Of a DNA stretch of 11,085 bases, positions 1-7,918 are shown in pieces. Position numbers and translations under genes: made by a program. A model generated the notes under the pieces. The model saw nothing but the letters and a program-made list of their open reading frames with translations. It did no database searches and was not told where the DNA came from. The stretch spans positions 1 through 11,085 of the forward strand of contig JAGWNT010000111.1 of assembly GCA_028871195.1 (NCBI GenBank). The letters run 5' to 3'. Origin of the DNA: REEB85 sp018971455 (lineage in GTDB: Bacteria > Pseudomonadota > Alphaproteobacteria > Acetobacterales > Acetobacteraceae). The first letter of the stretch is position 1, and every line of letters begins with the position of its first letter.

Positions 1-848
<848 letters not shown>

Positions 849-1139
849 ATCCCAAACAAACCCCCTCGCCTCACAGCGAAAAAGCCGTCCGAAACGAACA
901 CGACCCTAAACCCATCCAAATCCAGACCCGTAAGTCCAGAACATGTCCTTCGAAACATCTGTCAACGCATAGCAAAAAGACACATCAACAAACGTTCTCA
1001 AGACACCAGATAAAAGCCAGGATCATCATCCCAAACCTCCACCAGGCACCCAAACCACCGCATCCCGCCCAGGCCTAAACCCAAGCAAAAATACAGCCAA
1101 AGAACGCCGCCAACGTATCCCTTCCAATCCCCGATATAC

Positions 1140-1152
1140 TTGTGAAAGAACA
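1140..1152 (-). promoter_or_regulatory. boxA antitermination element (NusB/NusE site)
   Basis: The minus strand reads TGTTCTTTCACAA, matching the E. coli rrn boxA TGCTCTTTAACAA at 11 of 13 positions. It lies about 290 nt upstream of the 16S 5' end and 12 nt after a hairpin, as expected of a nut-like site that loads NusB/S10 for rRNA antitermination. The boxA role is known for the family; binding here is inferred. Confidence 0.65.
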
Positions 1153-1164
1153 AAAGACGGCCGC

Positions 1165-1183
1165 TCACACACGGTATGTGTGA
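1165..1183 (-). promoter_or_regulatory. boxB-like hairpin of the rRNA leader
   Basis: A perfect 7-bp inverted repeat, TCACACA and TGTGTGA, encloses a 5-nt loop. In the minus-strand transcript this hairpin precedes the boxA-like element by 12 nt, the boxB-then-boxA order known from rRNA leaders. It could instead be a weak terminator of the upstream epimerase gene. That is less likely because the stem is not GC-rich and no T-run follows directly; the nearest, TTTT, comes about 9 nt later. Confidence 0.5.
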
Positions 1184-1223
1184 TGACCTTCCGAACCTCG
1201 AAGCAGTGATGCCCGAGAGCGAT

Positions 1224-1252
1224 GATCTAGCCCATGCGATCCGGGCACGCAA
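1224..1252 (-). promoter_or_regulatory. Candidate rRNA promoter (weak)
   Basis: On the minus strand, TTGCGT (1247-1252) and TAGATC (1224-1229) are separated by exactly 17 nt, immediately after the epimerase stop codon and upstream of the hairpin and boxA. The -35 and -10 elements each keep only the most conserved half of the sigma-70 consensus. The position fits an rRNA promoter that must lie upstream of boxA, but the match alone is not convincing. Confidence 0.3.
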
Positions 1253-1255
1253 CCC

Positions 1256-2257
1256 CTATTCGGCGGGCGCCGCATCTTTCGCCGCGGCGGCCCGGCGCAC
1301 GCGCCATTCCTTGAACCAGGCGACGAAGGCGGGAATGCCCTGCTCCAGCGGCGTACGCGGCGCAAACCCGCACAAAGCCGCGATCGCGTCGATGCTGGCC
1401 ATGGTCTGCGGCACGTCCCCCGCCGGCCGCGGCGCGTGGCGGATTACCGCCTGGCGCTCCAGCCCCTCCTCCAGCAGCGAGATCAGCCGCAGCACCGTCT
1501 CGCTGCGGTTGTTGCCGATATTCAGCACCCGGTGCGGCGGCGTCCCCTCCGGCGGGCGATCGAGGCAGCCCAGCACGCCGGCCACGATGTCGTCCACATA
1601 GGTGAAATCCCGCCGCGGCCGCCCCTCGTCATAGACGGTGATCGGGCGCCCCTCGGCAATCGCCTCGGCGAAGGAGAAATACGCCATGTCCGGGCGCCCC
1701 CACGGCCCGTACACCGTGAAGAAGCGCAGCCCGGTCTGCGGAATGCCGTAGAGATGGGCGTAGGAATGGCTCATCAATTCGTCGGCCCGCTTGGTGGCGG
1801 CATAGAGCGAGAAGGGCGCGTCCGCGCGGTCCGTCTCGACGAAGGGCGGCGTCGCCCCGCCGCCATAGACGGATGACGAACTCGCATACACCAGGTGCCG
1901 CAACCCCTTGATATGGCGCGCCAATTCCAGCACCACCAGATGGCCCATCAGGTTGGACGTGACGTAGGAATAGGGATCGACCATCGAATGGCGCACCCCG
2001 GCCTGGGCGGCGAGATGGACGATGCGCTCGATCCCCTCCCCCGCCAGCCCCGCCATCGCCGCGCGGTCGCTGACGTCCAGCGCCCGAAAGCGGAAACCAG
2101 CCTCGCCGGCGAGCCGGTCGAGCCGGGCCTGCTTGAGCCGCACGTCGTAATAGGTGTTGAGGTTGTCCACCCCGATCACCCGCTCGCCCCGCGCGAGCAG
2201 CGCGCGGGCCACGTGGTGGCCGATGAAACCCGCTGCTCCGGTTACCAGAATCGTCAC
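1256..2257 (-). CDS. NAD-dependent epimerase, UDP-glucuronate 4-epimerase-like
   Basis: A 333-residue extended short-chain dehydrogenase/reductase of the UDP-sugar epimerase group. The Rossmann motif GAAGFIG is at residues 7-13, with Asp31 at the end of the second strand (VIGVDN) suiting NAD. The catalytic serines lie in SSSSVYG (about 126-132), and the YAATK pair gives Tyr152 and Lys156. TVYGPWGRPDMA (181-192) and RRDFTYVDD (215-223) are typical of the bacterial UDP-glucuronate 4-epimerases (CapI/LspL type), which make UDP-galacturonate for capsule or LPS sugars. Length is normal for the family. The start is GTG, not ATG, with GGAG six bases upstream. The gene is not packed into an operon: it is divergent from the MarR gene and lies just upstream of the rRNA promoter region. 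UDP-glucose 4-epimerase or another related specificity cannot be excluded from sequence alone. Confidence 0.88.
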   Translation of the reverse strand: MTILVTGAAGFIGHHVARALLARGERVIGVDNLNTYYDVRLKQARLDRLAGEAGFRFRALDVSDRAAMAGLAGEGIERIVHLAAQAGVRHSMVDPYSYVTSNLMGHLVVLELARHIKGLRHLVYASSSSVYGGGATPPFVETDRADAPFSLYAATKRADELMSHSYAHLYGIPQTGLRFFTVYGPWGRPDMAYFSFAEAIAEGRPITVYDEGRPRRDFTYVDDIVAGVLGCLDRPPEGTPPHRVLNIGNNRSETVLRLISLLEEGLERQAVIRHAPRPAGDVPQTMASIDAIAALCGFAPRTPLEQGIPAFVAWFKEWRVRRAAAAKDAAPAE

Positions 2258-2355
2258 CAGGCTCTCCGCTGCCGTAGGCCCGCCGCTCTACCAGAGCCCC
2301 CGCCTCCTGTCCCGCGCGGCCGGGATGACGGGCATGGCCTTCCGCCCTTGGGTTT

Positions 2356-2386
2356 GTTATAGGACATGATTGTCATGCCCGATAAC
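2356..2386. promoter_or_regulatory. Operator A: 31-bp palindrome over the marR start
   Basis: An imperfect palindrome centred on T2371. Outer arms are GTTAT (2356-2360) and ATAAC (2382-2386). Inner arms are GGACATGA (2362-2369) and TCATGCCC (2373-2380) around a TTG centre. Twelve of 14 arm positions pair. It covers both possible marR start codons (2366 and 2375), the usual place for autorepression by a MarR protein. A closely related palindrome lies at 7919-7949, upstream of the enzyme operon, and the two match at 23 of 31 positions. Binding by this MarR protein is inferred. Confidence 0.72.
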
Positions 2387-2845
2387 CATTCCCTGCCCCC
2401 GACTCCCGCCATCGCGCTCGGCCCGCTCGAGGGCTCGATCGGCTATGCGCTGCGCCGCGCGCAACTCGCCGTGTTCCACGATTTCCATGCCGCCATGGCC
2501 GAGCACGACATCCGCACCGCCCAGTTCTCGGTGCTCGAGGTGCTGCGCCACAATCCCGGCCTGCGCCAGCGCGAGGTGAGTGCCGTTCTCGGCATCAAGA
2601 CGGCCAATTTCGTGCCGCTCTTCGATGCGCTGGAACGCCGGGACCTGGCCGAGCGCCAGCCCATCGCCGGGGATCGCCGCGCCCGCGGGCTGCACCTCAC
2701 CCGCGCCGGCCAGGCGCTGCTCGACCGGCTCGAAGCCGTGGTGGGCAGCCATGAGGCGCGCTTCGCCAACCGCATCGGCGCGGCCGGCAAGGCGCAGCTG
2801 CTCGGCCTGCTGCACCGGCTGACCGACCCTGCCTTCGATCCGTAG
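2366..2845 (+). CDS. MarR-family transcriptional regulator of the hydroxycinnamate operon
   Basis: A protein of up to 159 residues with the MarR winged-helix layout. An N-terminal dimerisation helix (about 22-46) is followed by TAQFSVLEVL (51-60) and the helix-turn-helix LRQREVSAVLGI...LFDALERRDL (about 66-94). The wing carries the family signature DRRARGLHLT (103-112), and a C-terminal helix closes the dimer region. MarR proteins of this kind (compare CouR, HcaR, FerR) release DNA on binding a hydroxycinnamoyl-CoA. Start choice is uncertain: AGGA at 2361-2364 is too close to the ATG at 2366 and 10 bases from the ATG at 2375, so 2375 (156 residues) is at least as likely. Both starts lie inside a palindromic operator. 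The gene faces the thioesterase tail to tail with 3 nt between the stop codons, tying it to the catabolic operon. Confidence 0.9.
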   Translation: MIVMPDNHSLPPTPAIALGPLEGSIGYALRRAQLAVFHDFHAAMAEHDIRTAQFSVLEVLRHNPGLRQREVSAVLGIKTANFVPLFDALERRDLAERQPIAGDRRARGLHLTRAGQALLDRLEAVVGSHEARFANRIGAAGKAQLLGLLHRLTDPAFDP

Positions 2846-2848
2846 CGC

Positions 2849-3283
2849 CTAGCCAAGCCGCGCCATCACCTCGGGCGGGATGGCCATGCCCTTCATCCGC
2901 GCCGGATCATCGGGGTGCCGGCCGACCCAGACGCGCGTCTCCCAGCACTCGGCCCCCAGCACCTCGCCCCCCGCGCCATCGGGCTTGAGCAGACGGTGGT
3001 AGATGTCGAAGCTGCTGCGGCCGAATTTCGCCACCCGGCTCTCGATCACCACCTCGTCGCCGAAGCTGCTCGGAACGATGAACCGGCCGCGCGTATCGAC
3101 CATAGGAATGCCGACAATGCCGTAATGGCGGATCCAGTCCGGCTTGCGCATGCCCAGCGCGTGCGAGAACAGGCTGGCCGTCGACCAGTCGAACATGGCG
3201 AAATAGCGCGGATAGAAAACGATGCCCGCGGCGTCGCAATCGCCCCACTCGATGGTCACCGGGCGGAGATGCACGAGGCTCAT
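2849..3283 (-). CDS. Hotdog thioesterase, 4-hydroxybenzoyl-CoA thioesterase type
   Basis: A 144-residue hotdog-fold protein whose N-terminus closely follows the Pseudomonas 4-hydroxybenzoyl-CoA thioesterase. The motif IEWGDCDAAGIVFYPRY (11-27) puts Asp17 exactly at the catalytic aspartate of that enzyme, and YGIVGIPMV (54-62) and FGRSSFDIYHR (87-97) also align. It should hydrolyse an aroyl-CoA to the free hydroxybenzoate plus CoA in the cytoplasm. It is the last gene of the five-gene operon: its ATG overlaps the stop of the SDR by 4 nt (ATGA), implying coupled translation. In context it releases vanillate, 4-hydroxybenzoate or protocatechuate after thiolysis. A role as a proofreading thioesterase that rescues CoA from stalled intermediates is an alternative. 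Only 3 nt separate its stop from that of marR, leaving no room for a terminator between them. Confidence 0.88.
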   Translation of the reverse strand: MSLVHLRPVTIEWGDCDAAGIVFYPRYFAMFDWSTASLFSHALGMRKPDWIRHYGIVGIPMVDTRGRFIVPSSFGDEVVIESRVAKFGRSSFDIYHRLLKPDGAGGEVLGAECWETRVWVGRHPDDPARMKGMAIPPEVMARLG

Positions 3284-4041
3284 CGCGGCGCCATGCGCAG
3301 CGCGCCGTCGAGGCGGATGGTCTCGCCGTTCAGCATGCGGTTGGCCAGGATATGCATGGCCAGGGCGGCGTATTCGGCCGGGGTTCCGAGGCGCGGCGGA
3401 AACGGCACGCTGGCGCCCAGGCTGCGCTGCGCCTCCTCCGGCACCCCGGCCATCATCGGCGTCTCGAACAATCCCGGCGCGATGGTCATCACCCGCACGC
3501 CAAAGCGGGCGAACTCCCGCGCCGCCGGCAGCGTCAGCCCCACCACCGCGGCCTTCGACGAGGCATAGGCCGCCTGGCCGATCTGCCCCTCATAGGCGGC
3601 GACCGAGGCGGTGTTGATGATGACGCCGCGCTCGCCATCCTCCAGCGCCTCGAGCGTGCTCATCGCGTGCGCCGCCAGGCGCAGCATGTTGAAGGTGCCG
3701 ATGAGATTGACCCGGACCACCTTCTCATACGCCTCCAGCGGCAGCGGCCCGTCGCGCCCGACGATGCGCCCCGCGGTGCCCACGCCGGCGCAGTTCACCA
3801 GCACCCGCGCGGGCCCGTGGGCGGCGGCCGCCCGCGCCACCGCCTGCTCGGCGGCATCGGAATCGGCCACGTCGCAGGCCAGGGCGAGGCCGCCGATGCG
3901 AGCGGCCATGGCCTGCGCGGCGGCCATGTTGAGGTCGATCACCGCCACCTTGGCGCCCGCCTGGGCGAGCGCCGTCGCCGTGGCCGCGCCGAGACCCGAC
4001 GCCCCGCCCGTCACCAGGGCCGCAATGCCGTGCAATTCCAT
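3280..4041 (-). CDS. Short-chain dehydrogenase, probable 3-hydroxyacyl-CoA dehydrogenase
   Basis: A 253-residue classical SDR. The cofactor loop TGGASGLG is at 11-18, and Asp36 (VIDLN) at the end of strand 2 predicts NAD rather than NADP. NCAG is at 83-86, the active-site Asn is 112, Ser is 146, and YASSK gives Tyr159 and Lys163. The sequence resembles the HSD10 / 3-hydroxyacyl-CoA dehydrogenase type II group, including the PGLFETPMM segment (189-197) and the C-terminal NGETIRLDGALRM (238-250). In the operon it should oxidise the 3-hydroxy-3-aryl-propionyl-CoA made by the crotonase to the beta-keto thioester. It starts 3 nt after the thiolase stop, with a GGAG eight bases before the ATG inside the thiolase coding end. 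It overlaps the thioesterase by 4 nt. Substrate is inferred from context. Confidence 0.87.
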   Translation of the reverse strand: MELHGIAALVTGGASGLGAATATALAQAGAKVAVIDLNMAAAQAMAARIGGLALACDVADSDAAEQAVARAAAAHGPARVLVNCAGVGTAGRIVGRDGPLPLEAYEKVVRVNLIGTFNMLRLAAHAMSTLEALEDGERGVIINTASVAAYEGQIGQAAYASSKAAVVGLTLPAAREFARFGVRVMTIAPGLFETPMMAGVPEEAQRSLGASVPFPPRLGTPAEYAALAMHILANRMLNGETIRLDGALRMAPR

Positions 4042-4044
4042 CTT

Positions 4045-5292
4045 TCAGGCTCCAATCTGCGTGTTTTCGATAAGCAGGGCGATGCCCTGGCCGCCGCCGA
4101 TGCAGGCCGAGGCGATGCCACGCCGCAGCCCCGCCCGCCGCAGCTCGCGCGCCAGCGTCACCGCCAGCCGCACGCCGGTCGCGCCCAGCGGATGGCCGAT
4201 CGCGATCGCCCCGCCATTGACGTTGAGCCGGTCCTCGTCGAGGCCGAGTTCGCGCGCGCAGGCCATCACCTGGGCGCCGAAGGCCTCGTTGATCTCGAAG
4301 CGGTCGATATCGGCGAGCCCGAGGCCGGTGCGCGCGAGCAGCGCGCGGATGGCCGGCACCGGGCCGATGCCCATGATCTCGGGCGGGCAGCCGATCGCCA
4401 CGCCCGCGACCAGGCGGGCGAGCGGCGCGCGCCCGCGCGCGGCCGCATAGCCGCCCGAGCAGACCAGCGCCGCCGCGGCGCCATCGACGACGGCCGAGCT
4501 GTTGCCGCCGGTCTGCACGCCGCCGAAGGCCGGCCGGATCCCGGCCAATGCCTCGAGCGGCGAGGGCCGCACATGCGTATCCGCCAGCAGCGCGTCGAGC
4601 TTGCGGTCGAGCCGGATGCCGCGCGGCCGGTAGCCTTCGAGGGCGAAACTCTCGCTGATGACGGGGACGATCTCGTCGTCGAAGAATCCGCTGGCCCGGG
4701 CGGCGAGCGCGCGGTCGAAACTGCGCGCGGCGAAGGCGTCGACCTCCGGGCGGGTGATCTGATAGCGCCGCGCGAGATTCTCCGCCGTGCCGCCCATCGT
4801 CACGTCGGCGGCGGGGTCAAGCAGCGCCTCCCAGAGAAAATCCTTGAACTCGACCTGCCCCATCCGGAAGCCGCCGCGATGGGTGTAGGCCGCGACCGGG
4901 TTGCGGCTCATCGACTCGGTGCCGACACAGAGCGCCACCCCGACCTCGCGATGGGTCACGGCATCGGCCGCCTGCATCAGCACCTCGATCCCGGTGCCGC
5001 AGACGCGCTGCACCAGATGGGCCGGCACCGCCACGGGCACCCCGGAATAAAGGCCGATATGGCGGGGCAGCATGTAGGCGTCGAAACTCGCCTGCGCCAT
5101 GTTGCCGGTGATCACCGTGCCGATCTCGCTCGCCGGAACCTCGGCCTTTGCCAACACCGCCCGCCCGGCCTTGATGCCAAGATCGATCGGCGAGACCGCG
5201 GAAAGGGGGCCGGTGTAATCGGCGAAGGGCGTGCGCACGCCGTCGAGAAGAAATGCGTCGCGCCAGGCCGCGCCCACTCCAGATTCGCTCAT
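4045..5292 (-). CDS. Beta-ketothiolase (acetyl-CoA C-acyltransferase)
   Basis: A 415-residue degradative-type thiolase of normal family length with all catalytic parts. The nucleophile is Cys98 in RVCGTG, followed by NEAFGA (335-340), His367 in GHPLGATG and Cys397 in CIGGGQG. The MGGTAEN motif (166-172) is also present. It should split the aryl beta-ketoacyl-CoA with free CoA, giving acetyl-CoA and an aroyl-CoA such as vanilloyl-CoA or 4-hydroxybenzoyl-CoA. GAGGA lies seven bases before the ATG, and the gene starts 3 nt after the ligase stop. Genes for thiolases often sit beside feruloyl-CoA synthase (the 'aat' gene of Pseudomonas clusters), where they are not essential because the retro-aldol route dominates. 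Here the companion SDR and thioesterase suggest it is a main pathway step. Confidence 0.92.
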   Translation of the reverse strand: MSESGVGAAWRDAFLLDGVRTPFADYTGPLSAVSPIDLGIKAGRAVLAKAEVPASEIGTVITGNMAQASFDAYMLPRHIGLYSGVPVAVPAHLVQRVCGTGIEVLMQAADAVTHREVGVALCVGTESMSRNPVAAYTHRGGFRMGQVEFKDFLWEALLDPAADVTMGGTAENLARRYQITRPEVDAFAARSFDRALAARASGFFDDEIVPVISESFALEGYRPRGIRLDRKLDALLADTHVRPSPLEALAGIRPAFGGVQTGGNSSAVVDGAAAALVCSGGYAAARGRAPLARLVAGVAIGCPPEIMGIGPVPAIRALLARTGLGLADIDRFEINEAFGAQVMACARELGLDEDRLNVNGGAIAIGHPLGATGVRLAVTLARELRRAGLRRGIASACIGGGQGIALLIENTQIGA

Positions 5293-5295
5293 GGC

Positions 5296-7125
5296 CTAAT
5301 CCTCGATGCTGATGATGTCGGCCGCAAGGGGCCGGGTGTAGAGGCGCTCGACCAGCGCGCGGCGCGAGGCGAGCACGGCGCGCTGGTTGATGCTGCCCTT
5401 GTCGGTGATCTCGCCATCGTCGATGGACAGCCCCGCGCGCAGAAACGCCGCCCGCACCACGCGCGTCGAACTGCCGGTGCTGGCGCGGGCGAGTGCGACG
5501 AGCCGGCCGCGCAGCTCGTCCCGCAGCCGGGCATCGCTCAGCGGGTCGGCCGCGCCCGGGCAGGATGCGGCGCACGCCGCGAGGTCGGGCAGCATCAGGA
5601 TGCACACCTCGTCGGCATCGTGGCCGGCGATCACCACGTCGCGCACATAGGGGGCGAGGTGCTGCACGAGCTGCGCGCGCAGCGGCCCGACGCTGACCCA
5701 GGTGCCGGTGGACAGCTTGAAATCCTCACTGATCCGCCCGTCGAAGCGGAACCCCTTCTGCCAGTCCGCCTCATCGACGAAGGCGAGCGCGTCGCCGATG
5801 CGGTAATACCCCTCCTCGTCGAAGCTCGCTTGCGTCACCTCGGGCATGCGCCAATAGCCCGGCATGATGTTGGGGCCGCGCAGCCGCACCTCGAGCTTCC
5901 CGCCATTGGGCAGCAGCTTCAGCTCCACCCCCGGCACCGGCAGCCCGACGATGCCCGAGCCCGTGCAGTCCGGCCGGGTCACGATGGCAAACGGCGCGGT
6001 CTCGGTGGCGCCAAGGCCGGTCATCATGATGATGCGCTCGCCGGCAGTGGCGACGGCCAGCCGCTCCAGCGCGTCCCAGACATGCTGGGCGAGGCCGGCG
6101 CCGGCATAGAACAGCATCTTCACGCGGCTGAAGAAGGTGCGCGCCAGCTCCGGCTCACGCTCCAGATAGGCGACCAGCTCCTCGTACCCCTTGGGCACGT
6201 TGAAATAGATCGTCGGCGCGATCTCGCGCAGATTGCGGATGCTCTCCTCGATGCCGCCCGGCATCGGCTTGCCGTCATCGATGTAGAGCGTGCCGCCATT
6301 GTTGAGGATGAGCCCGACATTGTGGTTGCCGCCGAAGGTGTGGTTCCACGGCAGCCAGTCCACGATCACCGGCGGCTCCTCCGCAAGAACCGGGAAGGCC
6401 TCCAGCAGCATCGCCTGGTTGCTGCACAGCATGCGCTGGGTGTTGATGACGCCCTTGGGCACGCCGGTGGAGCCGGAGGTGAACAGGAATTTCGCCACCG
6501 TGTCGGGCCCGACCCGCGCCGCCGCGGCCTCGACGGCGGGTGTCGGCACCGTTGCCAGCAATTCGGCGAAGCCGGTGGCCGGCCGGCCCTGCGGCGGGTT
6601 GGCGTGGACCGCCCATTCGATGCCGGGCGGCACCACGGCGCGCAGGGCCGGCCCGTAGGCGGCGCCGTCGGCGGCGAAAACCAGGCCCGGCGTCAGCAGG
6701 TTCACGATATGGCGCAGCTTGGAGAAATCCGTCGAGATCAGAGAATACGCCGTCGAGACCGGCGCATAGGGCACGCCGACATGCAGGCAGGCCAGCCCGA
6801 GCAGCGCGTGCTCGATGTCGTTGCCCGACAGGATCGCCAGCGGCCGCTCGGCGGATAACCCGCGATCGAGCAGCGCCTGCCCGAGCGCGCGGGTCTGCGC
6901 GTACGCCTGCGCGTAGGTCACGCGTCGCCAGTCCGCGCCCTGCTCGCGCCGCGCCAGGAACACGCGGTCGGGGGCGACGCGCGCCCAATGCTCCAGCCGC
7001 TCGGTCAGGCGGGCGGGATAGGCGCGCAGCGGGCGCGTCGGGCGCACCAGGATGGCGCCGTCGGCGCGCCGTTCGAATTGCGCATCGAGCGTGCCGAGAT
7101 GAACGGCGCGGGTCGGCGCGCTCAT
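5296..7125 (-). CDS. fcs: Feruloyl-CoA synthase-type acyl-CoA ligase
   Basis: A 609-residue AMP-forming ligase. The phosphate loop FTSGSTGVPKG is at 215-225, WLPWNHTFGGNHN at 257-269 and the adenine-site motif GLGATETAP at 370-378. YRIGDA (441-446) carries the ribose-binding Asp445, the hinge FDGRISEDFKLSTGTWV is at 461-477, and the C-terminal lysine region ITDKGSINQRAV is at 573-584 with Lys576. The hinge 'SEDFKLSTGTWV' and the 'DKGSINQR' end differ from ordinary FadD ligases and match the proteins annotated feruloyl-CoA synthase. It would activate ferulate, p-coumarate or caffeate with ATP and CoA in the cytoplasm. Its ATG overlaps the crotonase stop by 4 nt, and the thiolase follows 3 nt after its stop. 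No strong Shine-Dalgarno is seen, so translation is probably coupled. The exact aromatic substrate cannot be read from the sequence. Confidence 0.9.
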   Translation of the reverse strand: MSAPTRAVHLGTLDAQFERRADGAILVRPTRPLRAYPARLTERLEHWARVAPDRVFLARREQGADWRRVTYAQAYAQTRALGQALLDRGLSAERPLAILSGNDIEHALLGLACLHVGVPYAPVSTAYSLISTDFSKLRHIVNLLTPGLVFAADGAAYGPALRAVVPPGIEWAVHANPPQGRPATGFAELLATVPTPAVEAAAARVGPDTVAKFLFTSGSTGVPKGVINTQRMLCSNQAMLLEAFPVLAEEPPVIVDWLPWNHTFGGNHNVGLILNNGGTLYIDDGKPMPGGIEESIRNLREIAPTIYFNVPKGYEELVAYLEREPELARTFFSRVKMLFYAGAGLAQHVWDALERLAVATAGERIIMMTGLGATETAPFAIVTRPDCTGSGIVGLPVPGVELKLLPNGGKLEVRLRGPNIMPGYWRMPEVTQASFDEEGYYRIGDALAFVDEADWQKGFRFDGRISEDFKLSTGTWVSVGPLRAQLVQHLAPYVRDVVIAGHDADEVCILMLPDLAACAASCPGAADPLSDARLRDELRGRLVALARASTGSSTRVVRAAFLRAGLSIDDGEITDKGSINQRAVLASRRALVERLYTRPLAADIISIED

Positions 7126-7907
7126 GGCCCGTGCACCACCTTGGCGCCGCGCTTCTCGAGGAAATCGCGCAGCAGACGCTTGGCCTCGTCCGAACCCTGG
7201 GCGATCGCCGCCATCAGGCTCTCCATCAGCAGCCCGGTCTGCGGGTCGGCCGTGGCGATGCGCGGCAGGGCCTGCAGAATGGCGAAATTGGTCAGCGGCG
7301 CGTTGGAGGCGGCGCGGCGGGCCAGCGCGATGCCTCTGGCCAGCCCCTCGCCGGCTGCTGCGAGATACTGCGAGAAGCCCAGGCCGACGCCTTCCTCCGC
7401 GCCATAGGTCCGCCCGGTCAGCATCATATCCATCATGCGCGCCACCCCGATCAGGCGCGAGAGCCGCACCGAGGCGCCGCCGCCGACATAGATGCCACGG
7501 CTGCCCTCCGGCAGGGCGTAGAAGGCGCTCGGCTCGGCGACGCGGATATGCGCACTCGCCGCCAGTTCCAGCCCGCCGCCGACCACCGCACCGTGCAGCA
7601 CCGCCACGACCGGCAGGGCGCCGAACTCGATCTGCTCGAAGGCGCGGTGCCAGGCGCGCGAATGGGCGATGCCGGCGGCGGTGTCGCGCTCGGTGAGGCT
7701 GGCGAGATCGAGTCCGGCGGAGAAATGGTCGCCCTCGCCGTGCAGCACCACGGCGCGCGCGCCGGCCGGCGGGTCGGCGAAGAACTGGCCGATGCCGCGC
7801 ACCGTGGCGTCATCGAGCGCATTGCGCTTGTCGGCGCGGCGCAGGCGCAGCACCGCCACCCCGTCATCGACCGCATAGTGCAACGTCTCGGGCAGATCCG
7901 GGCCCAT
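7122..7907 (-). CDS. Crotonase: enoyl-CoA hydratase acting on hydroxycinnamoyl-CoA
   Basis: A 261-residue crotonase-fold protein and the first gene of the operon. The oxyanion-hole segments are HFSAGLDL (61-68) and VVGGGLELA (108-116). Glu114 and Glu134 (LPEGSRG) have the same 20-residue spacing as the two catalytic glutamates of rat mitochondrial enoyl-CoA hydratase (144 and 164), so both acid/base residues are kept. It should add water across the double bond of the hydroxycinnamoyl-CoA. The sequence lacks the look of the p-hydroxycinnamoyl-CoA hydratase-lyase family (for example the WGIPPGNLV segment), so I favour hydration without retro-aldol cleavage; this is inference. GAGGA lies about five bases before the ATG. 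The promoter and palindromic operator B lie just upstream. A hydratase-lyase activity giving vanillin remains possible. Confidence 0.88.
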   Translation of the reverse strand: MGPDLPETLHYAVDDGVAVLRLRRADKRNALDDATVRGIGQFFADPPAGARAVVLHGEGDHFSAGLDLASLTERDTAAGIAHSRAWHRAFEQIEFGALPVVAVLHGAVVGGGLELAASAHIRVAEPSAFYALPEGSRGIYVGGGASVRLSRLIGVARMMDMMLTGRTYGAEEGVGLGFSQYLAAAGEGLARGIALARRAASNAPLTNFAILQALPRIATADPQTGLLMESLMAAIAQGSDEAKRLLRDFLEKRGAKVVHGP

Positions 7908-7918
7908 CGCTTCCTCAT

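Larger units (their letters stand above)
849..1255 (-). other. rRNA operon leader and promoter region, no protein gene
   Basis: This 407-nt stretch lies between the epimerase stop and the 16S 5' end and holds no credible coding sequence. Its base composition differs sharply from the coding DNA on the right. By hand count, 841-1140 of the plus strand has about 112 C and 39 G, so the transcribed leader is G/U-rich and C-poor. On the minus strand, in transcription order, I see a weak promoter candidate (1224-1252), a hairpin (1165-1183), a boxA-like element (1140-1152), and then about 290 nt of skewed leader. I see no tRNA-like fold. The short frames across it are non-coding. Confidence 0.8.

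Noticed and set aside
1165..1183. Rho-independent terminator for the epimerase gene
   Set aside because: The stem is only 7 bp of alternating CA/TG, and the nearest T-run (TTTT) comes about 9 nt later rather than directly after it; the position before boxA fits a boxB-like hairpin better.
3352..6858. Open frame of 1168 codons on the plus strand
   Set aside because: It lies antisense to four well-supported genes (SDR, thiolase, ligase and the end of that set), has an Arg/His/Gly/Asp-rich composition without any domain, and arises from the high GC content at third positions of the true genes.
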